From Paraescarpia echinospica (lineage: Eukaryota > Annelida > Polychaeta > Sabellida > Siboglinidae), in NCBI GenBank assembly GCA_020002185.1, contig CM034541.1:49441275-49505274 (forward strand): a DNA stretch of 64,000 nt, read 5' to 3'. Positions within the stretch are counted from its first letter, which is position 1; each line of letters starts with the position of its first letter. The notes beneath the pieces are model-generated. The model had not been told where the DNA came from, ran no database searches, and worked only from the letters and a program-made list of their open reading frames with translations. The translations under genes were made by a program, and so were the position numbers. This document shows positions 1-10,647 of the stretch, one piece after another.

Positions 1-703
1 CGCGGAGGCCTTCTTGGAGTTTTGCTGTACGTCATCATAGGAGCCGTTGTATAGCCGATTGTAGGGCCACGACGGTCGACTGGTACGAGAGGTACATTGA
101 TCGAACGCTTTCTTATGCTATGCTAACTTAACTCATGGTACATTTGGTTTCTCATAATCTGTGTCAATGCTGTAGGTTTGTAAGTGACGTTGCTCGTATA
201 CTCTAACTAAATTGTAAGAATTTATTTGCAGGATAATAAGCTACTCGTAAACACAATGAGGCAAACAGTAGTATTTTCTTATTTGATTGTACTGGGTGGA
301 GGACCTCTCGGCACCTGTCCTTCAGTGCGTATAGATTGTGGTCATTCGGCAAGAGATCCCTATTTGTTATTTGTGTTTTTCTGTACAAACGCTGTGCATT
401 ATACTCGAGACCTTATGAACTGGAATACTAATAGGTGTTTACGTGTGACCACCGCCTATTCCCCTTATCGTCGTGCAACCTTAGGAATTACATACATGTA
501 AAATGAATGTGTCGTTGGAGCAGTGCAACAATGTTATACCTGAAAGTAAGTGGTTTTATCCATCAGAATCCTTTAAATTCTGCAGGACTAGAGCATTAAT
601 GTCAACAAGCGACTTACCAAAGAACATATTGTACTGTTGATCATTTGTGCTTTGCCGTGTTTGTTATTGACACTGCCTTGTCTGTGATGCGAGTCAAAAT
701 GTA
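1..703. other. Intergenic; no gene identified
   Basis: No recognisable gene, promoter or repeat was found here. The first 54 bases read openly on the + strand from the window edge to a TAG stop and would encode a short hydrophobic tail (..LLGVLLYVIIGAVV), which could be the end of an exon of an upstream gene. Without the upstream sequence this cannot be confirmed. The remaining short open frames show no similarity that I recognise. Confidence 0.3.
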
Positions 704-705
704 CG

Positions 706-757
<52 letters not shown>

Positions 758-945
758 TACATACTCACCCACACTCACCCACACTCACCCACACTCACCC
801 ACACTCACCCACACTCACCCACACTCACCCACACTCACCCACACTCACCCACACTCACCCACACTCACCCACACTCACACACTCACACACTCACACACTC
901 ACACACTCACACACTCACACACTCATGCACTCACACACTCACAAA
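704..945. repeat. CG/CA microsatellite passing into 10-base and 8-base minisatellites
   Basis: Three arrays follow each other. First comes a (CG)n/(CA)n tract at about 704-752. A decamer ACACTCACCC then repeats about eleven times between 761 and 875, with ten copies in register from 771. Last is an octamer array of the ACACTCAC type to about 945. The 109-residue open frame across it is only the translated repeat. The stepwise change of unit suggests the longer units grew out of the CA tract. Confidence 0.95.
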
Positions 946-1424
946 CATACACAAACATACATACGTATGACTAAATGTTTCTTTCGTATGACGTTCCATG
1001 ACCAATAACATGTCATTTGATATAGTTCCCCGACCGAGGCAGAAGATGACCAATCCCACGCAGCGACCCATGACGGCACCTATCAATAAATGGCTAACGC
1101 AATTCCAGTTACGTATAACTGCGGCGTGTAGAAGAAAAACTCGACTTGAAGGGATTAGAGGAAACCAATAACGTGTCTTATGGAAACACGACACATTGTA
1201 CTGAGTTCGGTCACAGCCGTGGATCTTTTATTTCCAAGAATAAAACCAATGAACACTAAATAAGAATAGTGCAACGCCACAATAATATTGTAAACATGTA
1301 TTGTGCATACACGATACACTCATGTGCGTCATATATACATTCTGCCATGAAATATCGTCAATGCACTATGTTGCCACAATATGCAGACAGTAGCGTTGAG
1401 GTATCTTGTCAGCACTTCATATTG
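946..1424. other. Unannotated intergenic stretch
   Basis: No gene, RNA or repeat recognised. Open frames of 87 and 102 residues overlap this stretch; they show no domain and run into the flanking arrays. Confidence 0.3.
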
Positions 1425-1615
1425 TTATTGGATCCTCTCATCTCACTATGTTGGCATAGGATCTTGTCACCATACCATGTTGTCATGGGATCCAATCAGC
1501 TCACCATGTTGTCATGGGATCCTATCAACAAACCATATTTTCATGTGATCACGTCAGCCCATCATGGAGTTGTGTGATCATGTCAGCACACGACGTTATC
1601 CAGGGATCATGTCGG
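1425..1615. repeat. Minisatellite, about 29-base unit
   Basis: About six degenerate copies of a unit around CATGTTGTCATGGGATC. Units start near 1447, 1476, 1504, 1534, 1562 and 1592, a spacing of 28 to 30 bases. The copies become less alike toward the right, where the array gives way to the next minisatellite. Confidence 0.85.
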
Positions 1616-1639
1616 TCGCCCGCCACGTTAAGTCGACCA

Positions 1640-1930
1640 ATCAGGTTAAATGTAGGCCCTATATGCTCAGTGGGTCATTCTTATTTGGTAGGCCCTATAC
1701 GCTCAAAGAATGAACCAAATTGGATGTACACCCTACATGTTCCGATCAACCAGACAGATTCAGGTCGTACATGCTCGGTGGATCAACCAGACAGAATAAA
1801 TGGTAGGGCTCTAATCCCTACACGCTCATTGGATCGACCACACAGACTATAGGTCATACATGCTCTGTGGATCAACCAGACAGAGTGTAGGCCATACATA
1901 CTCAGTGGATCAACCAAAGTGAGTGCGCAT
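1640..1930. repeat. Minisatellite, about 38-base unit
   Basis: About seven copies of a unit containing TACATGCTCAGTGGATCAAC and CAGACAGA. Landmark positions near 1656, 1693, 1732, 1769, 1820, 1858 and 1896 give spacings of 37 to 39 bases, with one enlarged copy of 51. It directly follows the 29-base array; both share GGATC but are otherwise distinct. The 112-residue open frame over it is repeat translation. Confidence 0.85.
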
Positions 1931-1934
1931 GCTC

Positions 1935-2566
1935 CGTGATTATGACATAAGTGTCAGGTTCACACGGAATCATTATCGCCAAAACATTTAAATAAAGGCG
2001 GCAAGACATGCACAAGTACCCAAGGGGGCGTGCATGCGTGTGTGTACGTAGCAATGCTAATCCAATCTAGTCGTGCTAGATTCAAGTACGCACTTGTACA
2101 CCGGAAGCAAATTTGTGGTGCACCAGCAGAAACAAACGACTGCGGCGCAAAACAAGAACAGCGCACCTTCAGAAACTAACACATCCTTATCTCGTAAGTT
2201 ACGGCCAAATGCATCCCGTGCCTGAAATACTGAGTGTGCGGTTGTGGCGCTCCTGGTAGTTGAGATGGCACAGTCAATGCCAGACATGCATTCAGTGCAC
2301 GGCTACACATTTTGAGACTCCTCAACAACTCGTTTCCGACGACGTTTGTTGGTTGCGTCAGACAGATAAGAACCTTTTGGTGGACGAGGATCTTATTGAT
2401 TTCTGTTGTTTCCGGCTGGTCAAATAGCTTGATTGCTGCTCGACGAATACCGCCAGGTATTATGCTGCACACAGGGAGTTACCGTTTGACGCGGCTATTA
2501 GCGCGTCTTCCGATGACGTCATATTGTCGGCGATTAACCTGCAACTAAAAACGTATGTCATTACCA
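1935..2566. other. Moderately GC-rich stretch without identified gene
   Basis: Higher in GC than the flanks, with overlapping open frames on both strands (for example 98 residues on the minus strand at 2176-2472 and 78 residues on + at 2312-2548). I recognise no domain. Frames overlapping on both strands argue for base composition and not coding, but an unknown exon cannot be excluded. Confidence 0.25.
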
Positions 2567-2680
2567 GTTAAAGGTCCCCTCACTTCGTTTTTATAGTCTT
2601 TTTCGTAATTATTTCGCGGAATATTGAATAGCTTAGTATACATTACAACTAGGTACCTAGTTTACACAAATTTGTAAATG
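2567..2680 (+). repeat. Dispersed repeat, TTAAAGGTCCCC family, copy 1
   Basis: Begins TTAAAGGTCCCCTCACTTCG and continues into an AT-rich body with ATTTCGCGGAA. Copies at 41052-41225 and 43825-44010 open the same way (TTAAAG.TCC..CTCAATTCGATT), with a following TTTTGCGAAAA or TTTCGCGAAAA block. This is the most divergent of the three and could be a chance partial match. Confidence 0.4.
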
Positions 2681-2858
2681 ATGTTTGGCCGGGTAATGTA
2701 AAAAATTCATTCAGCATGAACATTTTAAAATGTCCGGTTCTATGTACTGTAGTAAATGGGTATTCAAATGTTTGCAACTTTATCTAACAATTAAAGTAAG
2801 TTCTTTCGACGATTATAATAAAGCTAGGACCTACGAATTCCGAGTCCAGCCCCGTAAC

Positions 2859-2933
2859 CAGGGGAGGGTTCAGGGGGTTCGTTCGTAAAATCCCCCTTTT
2901 TACGAACCCCCCTTCAAAAACGAACCCCTCCCT
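2859..2933. repeat. GC-rich foldback (hairpin)
   Basis: GGGGGTTCGT (2873-2882) and ACGAACCCCC (2902-2911) are perfect 10-base inverted arms around a 19-base loop. Outside them AGGGGAGGGTTC (about 2860-2871) and GAACCCCTCCCT (2922-2933) nearly pair, extending the foldback to about 75 bases. It could be a small foldback transposon or part of a structured repeat; no target duplication was identified. Confidence 0.6.
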
Positions 2934-2939
2934 CGAACA

Positions 2940-3630
2940 CTCGCCTATACCCTAATCCCCACCTCTGCTGGTACACACTTGACTCTGGTCGGCGCTGTCA
3001 TGCTTCGAGTATCTTCTTCTTGTGCCGTGTCTGTCGCTCCTTTCAAACCACGTCGACCTACTGTCTGTTATTGTTATTCTCTGAAGTCCTCTGTGGTTTT
3101 TCACCTGAATCTGTCCTGATGTTACTAACAGTTCTAACTTTCTCTTTCTCCTTGTATGGCCTATAAATCTACCTTGTTGTGATCTACGTGTTATTGCAGT
3201 GCTTATATGTATATAGGTATATATATCTATATATAAATATATATAAAGACAGGACTATTAATGAGCGAACACATTGTCTACTGATTTAATAAATGCTATC
3301 ATCGTGAATGTTTCATAATAAAATTGGCAAATATCTCAGAAGGACTGGTTTCACTTGGATAACACAAACGGACTCCCCATAAGCCTAATACTCACTTGTC
3401 CATTTGACATCTGGGTTGTTTCCACGGGATCGTATTCCTTTTCAATCTTGTTAGAGTGAAGTCATATAATATTCCGTAGTATTTGTACTGGAGACACTAA
3501 GCACTTGCAATCAACTACCAAAAAGCAACAGGATGCTATTGTATACCGTCAACTTTACGGTAGTTTCAAATATCACCACCTCGATGTTGCAACTGCTTAG
3601 CATTAGATCATTCTGACGCTTACGACGACA
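2940..3630. other. Unannotated intergenic stretch
   Basis: No gene recognised. It holds a short TA-rich tract at about 3207-3245. It also holds a motif (TGGCAAATATCTCAGAA near 3326) that recurs near 57430 with similar flanks, so a degraded dispersed repeat is likely here. Confidence 0.3.
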
Positions 3631-3639
3631 ACAGTGGAC

Positions 3640-4130
3640 AAGCACCAGTGAAACCTTGTCTAATGCAATTACCTACTACCATTAACCTGGTATAAATAAG
3701 ACACGCGTCACTCATCGTACAGATTATTGATAAGATCGCGTTTGCTGATAACATCACCAATAAGATGTGGTGCACATAGTGAACATTGGCCCCATCACAG
3801 AGATGTATAGCACTCCACGTAGATGTCTTGCTTGACGTGTTGTTCCCGATACCGTATCGGAGTCTCTGACAGATAGGACACGAGAGAGTGGTTTTAGCTA
3901 ATGCAAAACCACTCACATCGAGTCTACTTTTGATCCGACGCAACAAAATTGGGTGATCGATTGTGTCAAAAGCAGCACTCAAATCAAACATCACCAACAC
4001 CACTGCTAATCCGGTGTCCACTGCTAATATAATGCCACTTTGAACTTTCAACGACAGTATTTCTATCTCACGGCACCTCTTGAAAGATAATTGCAACACT
4101 GCGTTTCGTCTGTTTTCTTGCAAGTAAGAT
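3640..4130 (-). pseudogene. Decayed non-LTR (LINE) reverse transcriptase fragment
   Basis: On the minus strand the frame gives VLVMFDLSAAFDTIDHPILL, the aspartate-containing reverse transcriptase block of LINEs of the L2/CR1/jockey assemblage (..DLSAAFDTIDH.ILL.RL). Downstream, through frameshifts, come pieces resembling GP.FTMYTT and GDVISKRDLINNLY, the block leading to the YADD site. That site is broken: NNLYDE is followed by a stop. This is a different family from the two CR1 copies that follow, whose equivalent block reads YLDFQKAFDKVPH. It is clearly dead. Confidence 0.75.
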
Positions 4131-4134
4131 GACT

Positions 4135-5200
4135 ACTATTACGCAACCATTCCGTCTATGATAATCTTTGACAAGACTTTGCAAAAATTATCTTAATGGC
4201 TTCGTCCGTTGGATGTAAAAAATACAGAAATTCACACGTGTTACGACGATAACAGTCTAAATATAACACCTATTTTTGCCACAATAATAGTAAACAGTTC
4301 GCAGCGAATGCGGCTCATTTTCTTCGAGTAGTCCCGTACATCAAGAGCGGCTGAGTTCATTAACGTTGCAAATTGGAGTTATACTTTGTCCCAATTGCTG
4401 TCGTAGCTAATGATAGTATGACAAACCTAAACATTTGGATGCGTACGGACACTTGAAGTAGCTTCATTACCTCACGCGCCTAGCATGATTAATTGTGTTT
4501 TGGTTGCGTTAACGGCATGGGAGTGCACATTTCTAAACAAACATCCACCGGAGCCTCGATGGGAGTAATGATGGAGACATGTCGCGGTCGAAGAGGTAAT
4601 TATTGGAGATTGTTCACAGTCGTGAAGGGGTTGTGTTGAACATCGTAAGAAAATTTTTACGTCACGATTTCAAATCAAGCACAACTAGTTCCCTGCAAGC
4701 GGAACTCTTCAGCGCGGGAAGTACGCATGCGCCAATTGCAACAGCAACCTATTGGCCTCTACCTTGTGCGAATCGGGTTTATTTATGTCCAAATTATATA
4801 TGTGACTTGTTTAAATAATATCCGCAGTCGTTTGAATAAACAGAATGCGATGGAGCTAAATTTATTTAAATGGTCAAAATATTGACTGTTGTCGTTGCAT
4901 CTGTTAACTTGCCTATGACAATTTCCAAGCCGACATGTAGCATTTAACCCACTGAATTTGTCGGTGTTGAGACAGTCGACAAGATCAATACAGAAACACT
5001 TGCACTATAGTATGGCGCATTCACGTGAATATTCCACGTTTGAAAATCATTTCAATTGATTCTGGAGATATAAGTTAAATACAATAATTGCTTGTCTGTT
5101 GATTTTGCCAACACTTCAATTAAAACGTTTCACAAACGAAAGAGCAAGTCGTAATTGATGCCAAACATTAGGGATGCATTAAACAATACACCAAACTATT
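4135..5200. other. Unannotated intergenic stretch
   Basis: AT-rich, no recognised gene or repeat. A 71-residue open frame at 4603-4818 has no features that I recognise. Confidence 0.3.
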
Positions 5201-5234
5201 GATTTAACAAGATTTAACAAGATTTAACAAGATT
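5201..5234 (-). repeat. LINE 3' terminal tandem tail
   Basis: Three full copies plus a partial copy of GATTTAACAA as read on + (AATCTTGTTA in element sense) end the CR1 copy. The truncated copy at 27583-27711 ends in two copies of the same unit. This kind of short tandem tail marks the target-primed 3' end of CR1-type LINEs. Confidence 0.9.
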
Positions 5235-5262
5235 GCCATCCAGAGAATTAACTCTAGATGGC
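5235..5262 (-). promoter_or_regulatory. Conserved hairpin at LINE 3' end
   Basis: In element sense, arms GCCATC-T-AGAG and CTCT-G-GATGGC pair over 11 positions (one U-G wobble) around a UUAAUU loop, directly before the tandem tail. The copy at 27661-27688 has GCCACC and GGTGGC instead, a compensatory U-A to C-G change. LINE reverse transcriptases of this group are known to recognise 3' RNA structures, so this is a likely template-recognition element. Confidence 0.75.
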
Positions 5263-5310
5263 AGGTGGACAAGGAAGCCCTTTGGCTTATCGAGAGTCCA
5301 ATCCTTTTAT

Positions 5311-8203
5311 CTACATATATCCAGCCCTTCTGAGGTATGTGTCGATTTTATTTTTAAACATATTCACACTACTAGCACCCACACAATCATCAGATAATCT
5401 GTTCCATTCATTCACAGTCCTTTGTGAAAATGAGAACTTTCTCACGTCTAATCTACACTGCTCCTTTACTAATGTAACTTCATGTCCTCTAGTCTTTCTA
5501 TCTTTCTTAACTGAAAAAAACATATTTCTATCAATATTTTCATAACCATTCAATATTTTAAACACTTCTATCTGATCTCCTCTCAATCTCCTGGTCTCTA
5601 GTGTTGTTAAACCACATTCTTTTAGACGTTTTTCATAACTAAGATCCCTCAGTTTTGGTATCATTTTAGTCGCTCTCCTCTGTACTCTTTCTAGCATATC
5701 TATGTCCTTCTTGCGGTATGGCCTCCACGCTTGTATACAATATTCTAAATGAGGCCTAACTATTGTTTTGTACAGCGGTATTATTAGTTCTTTTTCTTTA
5801 TATGCTATATTTCGCCTAATCAATCCAAGGATTTGATTTCCCTTTGAAGCTGCAATTCCACACTGCTCTGAAACCTTCATGTCAGCACTAATTGTCAGCC
5901 CTAAGTCTTTTCTTTTACAGTAGTACTTAGTACAGTTCCCCCCATTGTATATTCTACATATTCGTTCCCATGTCCTGTGTGAAGGCATTTACATTTCCCA
6001 AAATTGAACAACATTTGCCACTTTTCAGACCATTTGATCAACCTGTCAAGATCATCTTGTAAATGATGTCTATCCCCATCACTTTTAATCCTTCTAAACA
6101 CTTTTGTATCATCTGCAAATTTCAACACCTTGCTAGCTATATCATCGTCCAAATCGTTTATATATATTAAGAATAATATAGGTCCCAGTACTGATCCCTG
6201 TGGAACCCCACTCAAAACTGATTTCCAGTTTGAAGCCTCCCCATCAACAACTACCCGTTGTCTTCTGTCAATCAGCCATTTTTCTATCCAGTTAATTATA
6301 CCATTTCCTATGCCGTGGGCTTTTAGTTTAAGCAGTAATCTCTGATGTGGCACTTTGTCGAAAGCTTTTTGAAAATCTAAGTAGATGATATCTACTGGTG
6401 ATCCATCATCTACCCACTTAGTGATATCTTCCAAGAAACATAACATATTTGTTAAGCATGACCTCGCTTTTAGAAACCCATGTTGAGATGGGTTTATCAA
6501 ATTATGTTTAACAAGAAAATCCACCATGTGATCTTTAATTAGTCTTTCTAATAATTTACAAATCACTGATGTTAAACTCACTGGTCTATAGTTCTCTGAC
6601 TTGTTTCTCAAACCTTTTTTAAATAACGGTATAATGTTTGCTTCTTTCCATTCTAAAGGAACCACTCCCTCTTCTAATGATAAGTTGAAAACTGTTGCAA
6701 GCGGTATGCTAATTTGTTCTACAATTTCCAATAGTTTGGGTGGAATACCATCCACTCCAGGTGATTTATTATCCTTCATAGCCCTAATTTTCTTAGCTAC
6801 CATTTCTGGGGTTACAATTAACTGTCTTAAATAGTCTGATTCTGCCCCCTTGAACTTAGCCTCTGGTGCTGGCAGTGAACTAGTGTCTTCTCTGGTAAAC
6901 ACTGAACTAAAATACTCATTTAGGTCTTCTGCCATTAAGAATCCTTCTGATATTATATTTCCAGCACTATCTTCTAGAGGACCGACCTTACCCTGAACTT
7001 TCTGTTTGCTTCGAACATACGCATACAAACTCTTGCTGTCATGTTTTATATTACAAGCTAATTTATGTTCATATCTTCTCTTTGAATTTCTAATTTCAGC
7101 TGTAGCTTGGTTTAGTGCTTCTTTATAAATGTTGTAGTCTTCGTCATTTCCAGTACGTCTATATGACTTCCACATCATTTGTTTATACTTAATTTTCTAA
7201 TGGCTTCTTTCAATAAGTATTTCTTTCTGGTCCGTTTCCCTTGTTTTTTGAAGGGAACAAATTTATCTACGATGCTCTCTATTTCATTCTTTAAGATATT
7301 CCAGCATTCTGTTGCTGTCTTATTCTTCAGTGTATTATTCCAGTCTATCTTTGCTAAATATTTCCTCATTTCCTTATATCTTCCTTTGTGGAAATTTCTC
7401 CTGAACTGCTTTTTATTATTTCTTTCTGATTTTACTTTGATGGTAAAATGTATCTGGTTGTGATCACTACTTCCCAGAGGCTCACATGATTTAACATTGT
7501 CAACTAATTCATTATGTGAGGACAAAACTAAGTCTAACACATTCTCTCCCCTGGTTGGTTCTAGCACATGTTGAGAAAGGAAACTATCTTGTACTAAAAC
7601 TAAAAACTTGTGGTCCTCACTACCCATACTCTGTAGAGATTTCCATTGTATATGCCCATGGTTAAAATCCCCCATAATAATACAGTCCCGTTTGCTTACT
7701 TCCCTTATAGCGTTTTGTATTTTTTCATTCTCTTCTATACTTATGTTTGGACTTCGATAAACTAACCCAACTGTTAACGTTGAGTTTCCTGTAACTATGT
7801 TACACCAAACAGCTTCTTCGCAATCTGCTTCTCTTTCTAATTTTATTTCATAAGCCTGGATAGATTCTTTAATATATAAAATAACTCCACCTCCCTTTCT
7901 TCCTATTCTATCTTTCCTAAACATTACATATCCTGTCAGTCCCAATTCGGCATCTGATATATCGGTGGTTGCCCATGATTCGGTTATACCTATTATGTGA
8001 GGGTTAATATCTTCTACCATAATGTTTAGTTCATTTCTTTTGTTTACTATACTCCTTGCATTTAAACAAACACATTTATACCCAGCTTCAGAACAGTTTT
8101 CCAGACTGTTCTTTGCTGAATTATTTTTGCTGCCTTTATCTATGCCTCCAGTTTCAGGCTTCTCTGCGAGTCCCCCCTGCGAATTTAGTTTAAATAGATG
8201 CAA
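5311..8203 (-). pseudogene. CR1 LINE ORF2 (endonuclease-reverse transcriptase), two frameshifts
   Basis: The polyprotein nicks target DNA and reverse-transcribes the element RNA. The APE-type endonuclease (about 7175-8203) shows LNARSIVNK, GITESW, VYRSPN, MGDFNHGHIQW and SSDHNQIHF. The reverse transcriptase (about 5901-7178) shows NYRPVSLTSV, QHGFLKARSC, YLDFQKAFD, SGVPQGSVLGP and the catalytic FADD. The C-terminal region (5311-5910) includes LYKTIVRPHLEYCIQAW and ends at a stop at 5311. Comparison with copy 2 places single-base deletions near 7193-7197 (in an A run) and near 5906 (AAAAGAC here, AAAGGAC there). No ATG precedes the endonuclease: the frame is open through ORF1's end at 8203 and starts in the -1 frame relative to ORF1. 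Confidence 0.93.
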
Positions 8204-8817
8204 CCTGTCCCACTGTCAACAGATCGCAGCAGATTCTCTGAGAATACTGCTGCCCCCTTTCCACTTAGATGGAGGCCATCTCTCATGTACATATCTTCTC
8301 TCCCAACAAAGTACCCCCATAAATCTAGGAATCCCACGCCCTCTTCCTCACACATCTGCTCAACTAGTGCGTTGATCGCCATCCTCTTACAGTTTTTGTA
8401 TCTTGCCCCCCTTCCTCTCATTACTGGCAAAATTCCTGAGAGAATAACCTGTTCCACTCTTGTCTTCTTTAGCTTCCTCACTAGATGTCTGTACTTCTGA
8501 ACTATCCCAGGTGTTCCCTCCTTGTCTGCATTGTTTGTCCCAACGTGTACTAGTATAGACCCTCCCTTGCCATGCCCCAATACCTTCTCTACCCTTTCGG
8601 TCACATGCTCTATCCTAGCCCCCGGTAGACATACAACAACGTCCTTCCCCTCGCATATAGTCTTGTCTGTTTTTCTCAGAATTGAATCGCCCATAAACAC
8701 TCTCTCTTTTCTCCTTGCCCCCTCAATCACTGCCTCGGAGTAGCTCCTCCGGTTTGCATATGTCTGGTTGTTGTCGTTTCCTCTTGTCGTCTTCTCTCCT
8801 GTCACATTCTCTTCCAT
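8185..8817 (-). pseudogene. CR1 LINE ORF1, esterase (SGNH hydrolase-like) domain, 5'-truncated
   Basis: 210 residues from the first ATG. The SGNH blocks are all present: block I as FMGDSILRK (nucleophile Ser), block III as VHVGTNNAD, and block V as RDGLHLSGKG (catalytic His). ORF1 proteins of CR1/L2 elements carry such an esterase, thought to act in lipid or RNP handling. The PHD-like finger expected at the N terminus is absent, whereas copy 2 still shows it, so this is a truncated protein although the remaining frame is open. It ends YLN-stop and overlaps ORF2 by 19 bases. Confidence 0.88.
8188..8194 (-). promoter_or_regulatory. Candidate -1 ribosomal frameshift site (UUUAAAC) at ORF1/ORF2 junction
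   Basis: In ORF1 frame the last codons read TAT TTA AAC TAA, so T-TTA-AAC is an in-frame X-XXY-YYZ heptamer immediately before the stop. ORF2 lies in exactly the -1 frame and has no upstream ATG. Copy 2 has T-TTA-AAT-TAG in the same place. UUUAAAC is among the most efficient known slippery sequences. A downstream stem at 5 to 9 bases is not obvious; GCCT..AGGC can pair about 30 bases on. Confidence 0.6.
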
Positions 8818-8870
8818 TCCCTTCTTTCCTGTCGAGGAATATTCCTGTCTTATAATGTCGAGGATCGAGG

Positions 8871-9572
8871 CTATTTTTGGCGGAGATAGATCGTAGAAAT
8901 TGGTGGTGCAGAAAAGTTGAAAACAAGTGGAATTACTTATTCAAAAGTATTATTATTGTATTAATATCATTCATAAAGTAGCAGTAAACATATATTGAGT
9001 ATAAGTTTTGCTTAAAGTTAGTTAGATAAAGTATTTTAGAACACTTTAGTCTAGTGAGTGATAATAGGGTAAGTTAGCCTACGATAAGTTTGTAAACAAG
9101 ATTTAACAAACCTCATTATGTGGTAAATATATAGGTGATAAAGTCGAAAACATAAAACTACTCACATAAGATAATATTTGTATAAAAAAGACATTTTGAT
9201 TAGGTAGCTTTGTTGTTAAAATTAAGCATTTGCGATAACCGGGCGAACTAAGTTTAGTAGCTAGTGTCCCACGTATTCGCTAGGGCGCGATATAACCTAA
9301 ATAAATAAGACAATCTAGCGTAAAGTAATTGACTGTATTTAAATTAGGTCACTACCAGTAACGTTAGTATTTCTGATAGGATAGACAGTCAGCTGTGACT
9401 ATAACCAAAAACTGTAACCGAAATACACAAGGCAATATTACGTAAAGTGCAACATTTGTGCATAGTAAATAGTCTTCTTTTAAAGACTACATAGACAGCA
9501 AATAGTGTAAACACAGTTGACTAAACTATTTTAAATAGCTAATTATATTATTATTATTAAATAAATTCTGGT
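8871..9572 (+). other. AT-rich region between the two LINEs, probable 5' UTR of copy 2
   Basis: No open frame. It precedes the first ATG of copy 2's ORF1 (9573) and follows the 5' break of copy 1. A 5' UTR with internal promoter of several hundred bases would be normal for a CR1 element, but with no second full-length copy here I cannot place its start. Confidence 0.35.
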
Positions 9573-10647
9573 ATGGCGCCTTGCAAGTAGCAAGTCAAGG
9601 CAAAGAGACATTTGGTGTGCGACGACTGCCACAGTTTGGTGTTTTGCCCTATCCGGCTGTGGGAAGTCATGGGCAGAGACCAAGGAAGAGGGATTCACCT
9701 TTCAGTGCGTGGGGTGTTGGAAGGTGGAATGTCAGGAGAAGGGGGTAGCTAGGTTGGTTGATATTGTGAAGGGGTTGGCGATGAGAATCAGCAAGGTGAG
9801 AGAGGAAAGGGAGAGTTGGGAATACTGTAAGACTGAAGGAGCAAAATAGTGGCAAGAAGACCGAGAAAAGGGGTCTGAGAGAAGGGAAGGTGATCGGAGG
9901 GGAAGAAATTGGAGGATCGACGACAGGAAATGTGACTGGCGTGAAGGTGACATGGGAGAAAATGACCGTAGCGAAAAAGGTAGGAGGGAAAAGGGGATGG
10001 GAGAGGAAAAAAGGAAATGCAATGGGAGGAAAGATGACGGAAAGAAAGGAAGTGAGAGTAAATGTGACTGAAGATGCAAACCGGAGAAGGAGTTACTCTG
10101 AGGCAGCGATTGAGTGGGCATTGAGAAAAGAGAGGGTGTTTGTGGACGACTCTATTCTGAGAAAGACAGATAAGACACTAAGCGACGGAGAGGACGTCGT
10201 TGTTTGTTTGCCGGGGGCTAGGATAGAATATGTGACTGAAAGGGTAGAAAAGGTATTGGGGCATGGCAAGGGAGGGTCTATAGTAGTACATGTAGGGACA
10301 AATAATGCTGACGGGGGGGAACAACTGGGATAGTACAGAAGTACAGACAGTTAGTGAGGAAGTTAAAGAAGACAAGGGTTGAACAGATTATTCTCTCAGG
10401 CAGTTTGCCTGTAATGGGAGGAATGGGGCCAACATAATTTATAGAAACTGCATGAGGATGGCGATCAACGCACTAGTTGAGCAGATTTGTAAAGAAAAGG
10501 GGGTGGGGGATTCGTAGATCTACGGGATACTTTGTTGGGAGGGAAGATATGTACATGAGAGATGGCCTCCATCTAAGTGGACAGGGGGCAGCAGTTTTAA
10601 CACTGCAATCTGTTGACAGTGGGACAGGCTGCATCTATTTAAATTAG
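9573..10647 (+). pseudogene. CR1 LINE ORF1 (finger plus esterase), degenerate
   Basis: The ATG at 9573 opens MAPCK, followed by an in-frame TAG. Beyond it RHLVCDDCHSLVF and, in a shifted frame, GFTFQCVGCWKVE supply the Cys/His pairs of the PHD-like finger. The esterase follows at 9890-10620: block III VHVGTNNAD is kept, but block I reads VDDSILRK, where copy 1 has GDS, so the glycine before the nucleophile region is lost. RDGLHLSGQG survives near 10557. The frame closes at TAG 10645-10647 after a TTTAAAT heptamer. Confidence 0.85.

Larger units (their letters stand above)
5201..8870 (-). mobile_element. CR1-type LINE, copy 1, 5'-truncated but nearly intact
   Basis: On the minus strand, in order, it has an ORF1 esterase domain, an overlapping ORF2 (endonuclease, reverse transcriptase, C-terminal region), a 3' UTR of about 110 bases, a hairpin, and a tail of three to four copies of a 10-base unit (AATCTTGTTA in sense) ending at 5201. 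A short-unit tail instead of poly(A) and an ORF1 of the PHD-finger plus esterase type are known hallmarks of the CR1/L2 clades. The copy lacks the N-terminal finger part of ORF1 that copy 2 still carries, so it is 5'-truncated near 8845-8870. Two single-base deletions break ORF2; otherwise the catalytic blocks are intact. This suggests a young insertion, or sequencing errors in homopolymers. Confidence 0.93.

Noticed and set aside
9100..9118. AAGATTTAACAA resembling the LINE tail unit
   Set aside because: Only one unit, without the hairpin or 3' UTR next to it; probably chance.
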